From contig CALEMG010000449.1 of the NCBI GenBank assembly GCA_937910835.1, forward strand, positions 1-17,061: a stretch of 17,061 nt of DNA, written 5' to 3'. Shown one piece after another: positions 7,108 to 13,322 of this stretch. How positions within the stretch are numbered: the first letter of the stretch is position 1; every line of letters starts with the position of its first letter. The translations under genes and the position numbers were made by a program. A model generated the notes under the pieces. The model did not search any database and was not told where the DNA came from. It worked only from the letters and a program-made list of their open reading frames with translations. Origin of the DNA: an uncultured Alphaproteobacteria bacterium (GTDB lineage: Bacteria > Pseudomonadota > Alphaproteobacteria > Sneathiellales > Sneathiellaceae).

Positions 7108-8328
7108 ATGGCAATTCACAAACTCACCCCACGAAAAGTTGCGACGGCGGGCGCTGGCAAATATGAGGATGGTGGCGGATTGCGCCTTGTGGTTTCGAAC
7201 GCGGGCTCCAGGAAGTGGGTGTTACGCTACACCCTCAACAATAGGCGCCGGGAGATGGGGCTTGGGAGTTATCCCGACGTTGGCCTTGCCGATGCCCGTA
7301 CAAAGGCCTCAGAGCACCGCCAGCAGGCCGCAGCAAATATAGACCCTATCGAAGCCCGTCGCGTCGAACTGGATGCCATACCCGCCTTTACGACCTGTGC
7401 CGCCCGTTTTATCCTTTACCATCGGCGCGGCTGGAGAAACACCAAACATGCCCGCCAATGGGTCAGCACTCTCAGGACCTACGCACAACCGGTGATCGGC
7501 TCAAAATCGGTGGATACTATCGAGACCAGGGACATACTGGAAATTCTCTCGCCGATCTGGACAACTAAGACGGAGACCGCCAAGCGTGTCCAAGCGCGCA
7601 TTGAGAACATTCTCGATTTTGCCGCAGCCCATAAATACCGAGACAGGTCCAATCCTGCCCGCTGGCGCGGTCATCTCGATATGTTGCTGGCAAAGCCATC
7701 CAAGGTGAGAACGGTTAAACATCATCCAGCTATGCCCTATACGGAAGTTCCGGCCTTCATGACAGAACTCGCAAAGAATGGCAGCGTATCCGCATTGGCT
7801 CTCAGGTTCCTTATCCTGACCGCTACCCGCACCAGCGAAGTGTTAAAGGCCCAATGGCCAGAAATTGATCTGGAGAACGCCGTGTGGACCATTCCGGGGG
7901 AAAGGATGAAAGCAAGGCGGGAACATCGGGTCCCATTGTCAGATACGATGATGGCCGATTTAAAGGCCCTCCCCCGCCTTGACGGAAATCTGTTTCTATT
8001 TCCCGGTGCGCGTTATGGTAAGCCGCTCTCTAATATGGCCCTGCTCCAACTCATGCGCGGCATGGGATATGGCGTCAACGGGACTCGCGGCGACGCTGTC
8101 CCGCATGGCTTTCGCTCAAGCTTTCGCGACTGGTCCGGCGAGGTTTCAAGCTTCCCCCGTGACGTCGCCGAAATGGCGTTGGCGCATGTTATTGAGAACA
8201 AGGTTGAAGCTGCTTATCGGCGAGGTGATCTGTTCGTTAAACGCAGAAAGATGATGGAAGCCTGGGCATCCTTCTTATCCCTAGAGACGTCTAATATAAA
8301 TGTAGTGAAAATCGGAAACACAGAGTAA
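7108..8328 (+). CDS. P4-type tyrosine integrase
   Basis: Site-specific recombinase of 406 residues that would integrate and excise the island. The N-terminal arm-binding domain starts MAIHKLTPRKV and includes KYEDGGGLRLVV and the family signature MGLGSYPDVGLADAR. The catalytic domain shows box I LTATRTSEVLKAQW with the first Arg, box II HGFRSSFRDW (HxxR), and ALAHVIENKVEAAYRRGDLF with the nucleophilic tyrosine at about residue 370. All key residues (R, H, R, H, Y) are present, so it may be active. It reads inward from the left att core. The upstream region carries the tandem GGGGGA repeats and a GGATAGG-like ribosome binding site. It converges on the HEPN gene with a 37-base gap. Confidence 0.95.
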   Translation: MAIHKLTPRKVATAGAGKYEDGGGLRLVVSNAGSRKWVLRYTLNNRRREMGLGSYPDVGLADARTKASEHRQQAAANIDPIEARRVELDAIPAFTTCAARFILYHRRGWRNTKHARQWVSTLRTYAQPVIGSKSVDTIETRDILEILSPIWTTKTETAKRVQARIENILDFAAAHKYRDRSNPARWRGHLDMLLAKPSKVRTVKHHPAMPYTEVPAFMTELAKNGSVSALALRFLILTATRTSEVLKAQWPEIDLENAVWTIPGERMKARREHRVPLSDTMMADLKALPRLDGNLFLFPGARYGKPLSNMALLQLMRGMGYGVNGTRGDAVPHGFRSSFRDWSGEVSSFPRDVAEMALAHVIENKVEAAYRRGDLFVKRRKMMEAWASFLSLETSNINVVKIGNTE

Positions 8329-8365
8329 GAGATCATAGTAGGTCGTCACTAATTTATAAAAAAAA

Positions 8366-9256
8366 TTAATCTTTTACCTTAGACCCACTGATCTCGTCTC
8401 GATACTTCAAGTATGGATTGAGAAGCTTTGGCGCGTGAGAACTAAAAACTCGGCTGATTGACGCCTCTACTTTTGATGGCTCAGTTTCTCGCTCGATCTT
8501 AGCTAATTTTTCTGTGACGCCATAGTAATCCAGCCATGCTTTTAAATCACTGACTTCAAAACCTTCGTAAATACTTTTGTCCATCTGTTGAACAATTCTG
8601 ACAGTCATAGAAATTAGTGAGGAAATATCCTTTAGCGTGGGCCTTCTCTCACTAAAATGGCACAAGATACAATCCACAGATAAACCGCTATATTCCTTAC
8701 TTATAGTCTCTTCATTTTTTTGCAATAAACGTTTCTGGTCATGTTTAAGCTTAGCATTTGATTGGGAGTGAACAACGTGGTTACGCCAATGAAGAAGTAA
8801 AGCGGCACCAGACACCCTATATTCCTTTTTACCTACTAGCTGATAGGCAATATCAACAAATTTCTCCGCAATTGAAACTGTCTCTTTTTTCTTGCTACTA
8901 TTTGGAGGAGGATTCTCTTTTAACTTCCATTTTTCCCGCACCTCGGAAAACTGGGAAAGAGTACTTATTGCTAAAATATATTGCCTCAATGCTTCAGAGA
9001 CGTGCACTAGAACCGTTTCGAGGACATATTTACGTGTTTTTCTGACAGCAATTTCTTGATCTACAGGGGCCCACGAAATATTAAGCCCTGCTGGCTTTAG
9101 ATAGCCGTTATCAACTGCGTCCAGCCCGACAACAATTGTATTGAGATTGAATACAGCGTTCCCGACTGTTTTTTTAAAATTGCTCAAGGCTTGCGTATGA
9201 TTTTTATCCGATAGTTTGGCGTTGTCAGGAATTGAACCTGCTCCTCCTGCTTTCAT
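8366..9256 (-). CDS. HEPN-motif protein, putative ribonuclease toxin or defence effector
   Basis: Predicted 296-residue cytoplasmic, mostly helical protein. Residues 150-165 read GAALLLHWRNHVVHSQ and contain R158-N-x-x-x-H163, the RX4H motif (Asn after Arg) of HEPN-fold RNases such as anticodon nucleases and Abi proteins; a preceding helix (about 75-98) fits the two-helix HEPN core. The rest, including a Lys-rich stretch near 111-124 and a helical C-terminus, is not recognised. The ATG at 9256 is preceded by AGAGGA at eight bases. No other start codon with similar support lies nearby. The start region is embedded in a tRNA-like fold, so that residues 1-13 (MKAGGAGSIPDNA) are encoded by the anticodon-stem, T-arm and acceptor strands. 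No antitoxin gene (MNT or other) is adjacent on the same strand. RNase activity is inferred from one motif. Confidence 0.75.
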   Translation of the reverse strand: MKAGGAGSIPDNAKLSDKNHTQALSNFKKTVGNAVFNLNTIVVGLDAVDNGYLKPAGLNISWAPVDQEIAVRKTRKYVLETVLVHVSEALRQYILAISTLSQFSEVREKWKLKENPPPNSSKKKETVSIAEKFVDIAYQLVGKKEYRVSGAALLLHWRNHVVHSQSNAKLKHDQKRLLQKNEETISKEYSGLSVDCILCHFSERRPTLKDISSLISMTVRIVQQMDKSIYEGFEVSDLKAWLDYYGVTEKLAKIERETEPSKVEASISRVFSSHAPKLLNPYLKYRDEISGSKVKD

Positions 9257-9305
9257 GATTGGTTTCCTCTAATCGACAGGCGTGCTACCAGTACACTACA
9301 ACGCC
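9218..9305 (-). ncRNA. tRNA-like leader with translation start in enlarged anticodon loop
   Basis: The 88-nt minus-strand sequence folds as a class I cloverleaf. Acceptor GGCGTTG (9305-9299) pairs fully with CAACGCC (9224-9218). T8 and A9 follow. D stem GTGT/GCAC encloses loop ACTGGTA, with A14, G18G19 and A21. Anticodon stem CCTGT (9280-9276) pairs with GCAGG (9250-9246), one G-T. The variable loop is AGGA. T stem GCAGG/CCTGA has 4 of 5 pairs and loop TTCAATT, with canonical T54T55C56A57A58. The discriminator would be A; no CCA is encoded. The anticodon loop has 25 bases (9275-9251) instead of 7 and contains the Shine-Dalgarno AGAGGA (9270-9265) and the ATG (9256-9254) of the HEPN gene. It cannot act as a normal tRNA. 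It may be a regulatory tRNA mimic, an RNA antitoxin or a relic used as leader. Confidence 0.7.
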
Positions 9306-9311
9306 GCTTGG

Positions 9312-9341
9312 ATTATTAGCACGTTGAAGGATTTCTGACAA
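9312..9341 (-). promoter_or_regulatory. Promoter of HEPN gene, start on cloverleaf G1
   Basis: Minus strand: -35 TTGTCA (9341-9336, 5 of 6), 18-base spacer, -10 AATAAT (9317-9312, 5 of 6). Standard counting from the -10 puts +1 at 9305, exactly the first base of the tRNA-like acceptor stem. Predicted from consensus only. Confidence 0.5.
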
Positions 9342-9525
9342 TTATTGACACGCCCTCCATAGTTGTTAATAAGAATTTAAATTTCTCTCTAGTTAATATT
9401 TACCTAGGTAGAATTGAAAATTTCGAGACAGCAAACTGAAACGTAAAAAGCTATACCCTAATTTTCATTGTATTCATCCGAACTAAAAACATCGATATGT
9501 CCTAAATTGACAACTCTAGGTGAAT

Positions 9526-9554
9526 TTGACAATTCGGATTCATGCCGAATTAAT
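9526..9554 (+). promoter_or_regulatory. Promoter with operator-like dyad before the TS-like gene
   Basis: A perfect -35 TTGACA (9526-9531), a 17-base spacer and ATTAAT (9549-9554, 4 of 6) form a possible promoter. Inside the spacer lies a 7-bp inverted repeat, AATTCGG (9531-9537) and CCGAATT (9545-9551), separated by 7 bases. A dyad between -35 and -10 is a usual repressor site. Transcription would start near 9561, giving a leader of about 100 bases. Confidence 0.45.
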
Positions 9555-9663
9555 TTAGCCAGCTTTAGTGTTGTTAGAATTAATATTTTCTATTTTAGTA
9601 TGTGCATGTTTGGTGTAATTTTCTTGAGATATTCACAGAAATTCTTTGTTTGGAAAACTACCA

Positions 9664-10686
9664 GTGTATATTTCAGCAGATAATTTAGATGATCTAATTC
9701 ATAAGACATTTGCCAAGATTATTAAAATCAAGCGGCCTATCCTTACCAGCAGGGGCGAAATACTTGAAATTACAGGTGCGGTACTAAAAATAAAAAAGCC
9801 AAGATACCGCCTGAGCCATTCGGAAACTCGCGGACTATTGTTTAGCTGCTTGGGCGAGTTGTTTTGGTATTTATCTGGAAGCGATAATCTAAAATTTATT
9901 ACATACTACATACCACTTTATAAGGACGAGTCTGCCGACGGAATAACCGTCGAGGGAGCATACGGACCACGTTTATTTAATAAAGAAGGGGATATCGATC
10001 AGGTTGAAAATATTATTAAACTATTATCGAAAAAGAATAGTAGCAAACAAGCTGTAATTCAGCTCTTTGATGCACGAGATCTAAAAAGTGAAATTAAGAG
10101 TTTACCTTGCACTTGCACTCTACAATTTATGATCAGAGATGGTGCTCTCCATATGTTTACGCACATGCGCTCAAACGATGCGTATACCGGCCTGCCCCAT
10201 GATATTTTCGCTTTTACCATGATACAAGAAATTATTGCCAACATTCTAAATGTGAAGCTCGGCACATATTCTCATTTAGTAAATAGCCTTCATATTTATA
10301 CTAAAGATTTGCAAAAAGCGAAAAACTACTTGGAAGAAGGGTGGCAGGACGTACAGGCTATGCCAGCTATGCCAAAAGTAAATGTTCTCGACTCCTTAAG
10401 CTGGATAAAGAATATTGAAGAACAGATTCGTTTGGGGCGTAGTGTAAGTATCGACGGCGAACCTTTCGACGATTATTGGAAAGATATTGCAAGACTTTTG
10501 GTCATTTTTTCTCACTTTAAAAAGGGGCGAAGAGAAGATTTCCGTAAGATAGTGAATCTGAGAAATAAATTAACAACGCAATGCTATGAGAAATACATTC
10601 GAAAAAGAGGCAGACATTTAACAGAAAGTCCTAATCAGCCATCTTTGCCATTTGATACCAACGCGAACAGCAATACGAAAATTTAA
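9664..10686 (+). CDS. Thymidylate synthase-fold enzyme, dCMP-hydroxymethylase-like
   Basis: Folate-dependent pyrimidine methylase/hydroxymethylase fold, 340 residues. Markers in order (numbered from the chosen start): R30 in LTSRGEILEITG (phosphate loop), LGELFWYLSGSDN with E65, AYGPRLFN (99-106), catalytic C149 in LPCTCTLQF, MRSND (168-172), GLPHD (176-180), and H210/Y212 in SLHIY. It aligns without gaps to E. coli TS from Cys146 to Tyr209. The residue matching Asn177, which recognises dUMP, is Asp180, as in dCMP hydroxymethylases. I choose GTG 9664, with GGAAAA upstream and a family-like MYISADNLDDL start; TTG 9646 is an alternative. It is not the housekeeping TS: it lies in an island and pairs with the next gene, whose predicted role suggests making a modified pyrimidine nucleotide. 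Confidence 0.85.
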   Translation: MYISADNLDDLIHKTFAKIIKIKRPILTSRGEILEITGAVLKIKKPRYRLSHSETRGLLFSCLGELFWYLSGSDNLKFITYYIPLYKDESADGITVEGAYGPRLFNKEGDIDQVENIIKLLSKKNSSKQAVIQLFDARDLKSEIKSLPCTCTLQFMIRDGALHMFTHMRSNDAYTGLPHDIFAFTMIQEIIANILNVKLGTYSHLVNSLHIYTKDLQKAKNYLEEGWQDVQAMPAMPKVNVLDSLSWIKNIEEQIRLGRSVSIDGEPFDDYWKDIARLLVIFSHFKKGRREDFRKIVNLRNKLTTQCYEKYIRKRGRHLTESPNQPSLPFDTNANSNTKI

Positions 10687-10702
10687 GGGAATGATAAAAC
10701 TA

Positions 10703-11656
10703 ATGCGTCCCAAAGATATACAAGTCTCACAATTTCTAAATGCTAAACTATGTCAATTCGAAATCGAAATCGTTAGATTGCCGGGTCTCGCGACACCACA
10801 AAACCGATTAGCATTTGTGAGCCAATTATTAGAGAGCATCCACAGAATAGAATATGTAAAAGTGATAAGCGGACAGCTTCCAGTGAACGGTCGGATAAGG
10901 CAAATTAGCCGAAACTGCATAGATCCAAATCAAAGTGTTTTTGATCCACTAAAAGCCGCAGTCTTAGAACAAAGTTCGGGTAATCATGATAACGCATGCT
11001 GGCTAGTATTTCTCGCAACCCACTTTGGGAAGAATTTGCATTCAGGTTGGGCCTTGGCGAGGAATTACTATGGCCAACTTGGTTCCGGCGATATTTGGGA
11101 TTGGCATACTATCGTGGCAGATCCTAAAGCTTCCCGGAAATGGTTTAGGCGAAATCAAATCGAACTATTTGCCACCGGAAAATTTGGGAACCATAGAAAA
11201 TATCAAAGCATTGATGCCGATAAACCTAATGGTACAGGCGACGCAATAGAAAGCTATATCGAATGGGTAAAAAAAACAGGTTCACACATTCAGATAATTA
11301 GAGACCTTCACATAACGCACGGACAAAATCCTCGTACGGTTTTCGCCGAAATGTACAGACAATTAGATGAAGTAAGATCCTTTGGCCGCACCGCAAAATT
11401 TGACTACCTTACTATGCTCGGCAAATTAGGCTTAGCCCCAGTCGAACCAGGCTCGACATATATGACGGGTTCGACCGGGCCTTTGGATGGTGCGAGGCTA
11501 CTATTTGGGGAACCTGATGGTAAACCAAAAACTTTGGACACCCATTTAATAAGTTTAGGGGATATTTTGGAATTGCCATTTTCAATGCAAATCTTAGAAG
11601 ACGCTCTGTGTAATTGGCAAAAAAGTCCAGCGCAATTTATTCCCTTCAGAGGATAA
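10703..11656 (+). CDS. Alpha-glutamyl/putrescinyl thymine pyrophosphorylase clade 3-like protein
   Basis: 317 residues. The sequence resembles what I know as the aGPT-PPlase clade 3 family, proposed to replace an activated pyrophosphoryl group on a hydroxymethylated pyrimidine in DNA by an amine or amino acid. Characteristic segments are WLVFLATHFGKNLHSGWALA (100-119), FGNHRKYQSIDADKPNGTG (161-179) and FGRTAKFDYLTMLGKLGLAP (228-247), followed by VEPGSTYMTGSTGPLDGARL (247-266). The last part has a helix-hairpin-helix-like look, in keeping with the DNA-glycosylase relationship suggested for these enzymes. Start: ATG 10703, twelve bases after AAGGGA; ATG 10691 is too close to it, and 10652 lies inside the upstream gene. 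Only 16 bases separate it from the TS-like gene, so both form one operon. The assignment is from memory of the family and the chemistry is inferred. Confidence 0.65.
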   Translation: MRPKDIQVSQFLNAKLCQFEIEIVRLPGLATPQNRLAFVSQLLESIHRIEYVKVISGQLPVNGRIRQISRNCIDPNQSVFDPLKAAVLEQSSGNHDNACWLVFLATHFGKNLHSGWALARNYYGQLGSGDIWDWHTIVADPKASRKWFRRNQIELFATGKFGNHRKYQSIDADKPNGTGDAIESYIEWVKKTGSHIQIIRDLHITHGQNPRTVFAEMYRQLDEVRSFGRTAKFDYLTMLGKLGLAPVEPGSTYMTGSTGPLDGARLLFGEPDGKPKTLDTHLISLGDILELPFSMQILEDALCNWQKSPAQFIPFRG

Positions 11657-11661
11657 ATATA

Positions 11662-12762
11662 CTACTGCCATTCATAGCGGTTCTTTAGTTTATTTAATCT
11701 ATTATACGGTAGTATTTTGTGAAACTGAAGCTGCCCCACAACGACGCCAGGGCATATGTTGATTTTTTTAGAGAATTTCATAACCCGACGCGCATTTGTG
11801 ATTTCTTTGGCGTCGAGTTTAATACTTAGCATTTCATTAAATAATTCTTGTGGAATAAGCACATTTCGCGCAAATTTATTTGCTTCTTCTTCCTCGTCGC
11901 TAGTCACAGAACTTCCATCCTCGACAAACAAAGCTTGCTTATCATGAAGGATTAGGTGACCAATTTCGTGAAAAAACGTAAACCAAAATTGATCGTCCGC
12001 TTTGAATCGGAAACTTAAGAGTATAAGTGCTCGTGCATCATCCACAAAATATGTTGCTCCGCTAGCTCGACAACCACTTGGAGCTCTGGCAACAATTACG
12101 GCAACGCCGCATGAAGCACATATCCTTTGAATTTCATCTATGAAAACTCCAGGGTCTTTTTCACTTGTCAAAGCTCGAAGTTCAGGAATTTTAGATATAA
12201 GGCGCGCGCGATCCCAAGGCTTACAACTCATTTCCTGTGCTTTAATGATTCCGTATCTTAGCCAAACAGAAACCGGGCCAATTTTATTCTCAAATGTATC
12301 AGATGTTCGAAAGGCTATTGCTGTAAGATTGTTCTTGTATTCTTCTTGCCAGTCAGGAACAGACGGAACAGCAAAAAAATCTAGACAGGCTTTCAATCGT
12401 TCGTCTCGGGAACGGCTTGCCTTAATCCAGCCAAACTTAATCATATCCCTTACAGGAAGCGAATCTAACCAATCTTGATTGGATTTCAACGAATTTCTTA
12501 CTACTCGTGCTGGATTTCCACGATATCGAACTTCTCTGCCCATCCAAAACGAGCTAGAAGATCCAAAAAAGTCTGCTAATTTTTCTGCTATCTGTAAATC
12601 AATTTCGACTTCACCATTTATCAATTTTTCAGCCTTATTGAGCGATAACTCAATTGCAGCGGCAAAGTCGTCTATTGAAAGACCTCTATACTCCAACAAA
12701 TCAACGATGGTATCTCCGGGGCGAGAGTTCCAATTTACATTCATTGTCATAGTGTTAGTCAT
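11662..12762 (-). CDS. XRE + ImmA/IrrE (M78) peptidase-type antitoxin
   Basis: Two-domain regulator of 366 residues. The N-terminal helix-turn-helix (about 15-75) has the HigA-like pattern LSLNKAEKLINGEVEIDLQI (39-58) and FFGSSSSFWMGREVRYR. The C-terminal half carries the M78 metallopeptidase motif FFHEIGHLILHDK, HExxH at 265-269, with downstream acidic residues and EEANKFARNVLIP, the typical second metal-ligand region of ImmA/IrrE. It overlaps the upstream toxin gene by eight bases, so the pair is cotranscribed with toxin first, as in higBA loci. The antitoxin presumably represses the operon and neutralises the toxin. Whether the peptidase domain is a sensor, as in ImmA, is unknown. It converges on the pyrophosphorylase-like gene with only five bases between the stops. 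Confidence 0.9.
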   Translation of the reverse strand: MTNTMTMNVNWNSRPGDTIVDLLEYRGLSIDDFAAAIELSLNKAEKLINGEVEIDLQIAEKLADFFGSSSSFWMGREVRYRGNPARVVRNSLKSNQDWLDSLPVRDMIKFGWIKASRSRDERLKACLDFFAVPSVPDWQEEYKNNLTAIAFRTSDTFENKIGPVSVWLRYGIIKAQEMSCKPWDRARLISKIPELRALTSEKDPGVFIDEIQRICASCGVAVIVARAPSGCRASGATYFVDDARALILLSFRFKADDQFWFTFFHEIGHLILHDKQALFVEDGSSVTSDEEEEANKFARNVLIPQELFNEMLSIKLDAKEITNARRVMKFSKKINICPGVVVGQLQFHKILPYNRLNKLKNRYEWQ

Positions 12763-13084
12763 TAATTTTCTCTATCGCCAGTAGTTTAATGCGATATACC
12801 TCGGACAACACTACCACACTCGAGTCACCCGTGTGAATCCCCAATTTTTGAGGTTGAAATTTTAAAATATAATCGCCTTTTAGGGGTGTATGAAAATTTA
12901 GGGGATCATTGGGATCAGGATTTACTACAAGCTCAGCAGGCAAATCATCCAAGGTGTTTGCTGCTCTCAAGTCTTCAAGCCGAGTATGAAGCGAACGCGT
13001 TACATAAATGCCATATTTTTTTTCAGCATATCTAGTAATCGAACAGATTTTACGTAGCGCTATGGTTTCAAAACTTAAATCCAC
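12755..13084 (-). CDS. RelE/HigB-like toxin
   Basis: 109-residue protein with the look of a HigB (RelE/ParE-fold) mRNA interferase: N-terminal LSFETIALRKICSITRYAEK, then YVTRSLHTRLEDLRAANTLD, DLPAELVV, a central hydrophobic strand GDYILKFQP, and the C-terminal VYRIKLLAIEKIND, which matches the RIKILEI-type ending of the family. The order toxin-then-antitoxin with overlap to an XRE gene supports this. The start is GTG at 13084; the ribosome binding site is weak. It is slightly longer than typical HigB because of an insert around residues 53-70. The 238 bases upstream contain a perfect palindrome CTAGATCTAG (13148-13157) that might be the operator; I see no other gene there. Confidence 0.78.
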   Translation of the reverse strand: MDLSFETIALRKICSITRYAEKKYGIYVTRSLHTRLEDLRAANTLDDLPAELVVNPDPNDPLNFHTPLKGDYILKFQPQKLGIHTGDSSVVVLSEVYRIKLLAIEKIND

Positions 13085-13322
13085 CTACCAGCTTTCAGAA
13101 ATTTGCCATTTGTCCAATCCAAGGTCACAGCCAGAAGCTACGTTCAACTAGATCTAGAATGATTTATTCAACCAGCAATATATACTGATCTGTAATCAAG
13201 TAAAACAAAACCCTAATTCCTGAGCGCTCCATTTTGTAAAATTGCAAAAAAGGGACTTTCGTAGTGTTGTATATTTTTTACTCGCAATACGATATGTGCC
13301 TCAATATCCACATTACCGGAAT

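Larger units (their letters stand above)
9306..9663. other. Divergent intergenic region
   Basis: A+T-rich stretch between the HEPN gene leader and the thymidylate-synthase-like gene. It contains the HEPN promoter and a plus-strand promoter with an inverted repeat, both listed separately, and further TTGACA hexamers at 9345 and 9507 without a good -10. A 71-codon open frame at 9468-9683 overlaps the next gene and has no recognisable character, so I do not call it. Confidence 0.5.

Noticed and set aside
8329..8365. Terminator between the integrase and HEPN genes
   Set aside because: There is an A/T run (T8 on the minus strand), but I find no stable hairpin in front of it on either strand.
9218..9305. 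Reading the cloverleaf as an ordinary functional tRNA gene, perhaps with a short intron
   Set aside because: The anticodon loop is 25 nt, has no U33-like context, and no CCA is encoded. Bacterial tRNA introns are long self-splicing ones, and the loop contains a good ribosome binding site and start codon in use.
9468..9683. Small 71-codon gene before the TS-like gene
   Set aside because: It overlaps the TS-like start in another frame, covers the promoter and dyad, and has no recognisable composition or ribosome binding site.
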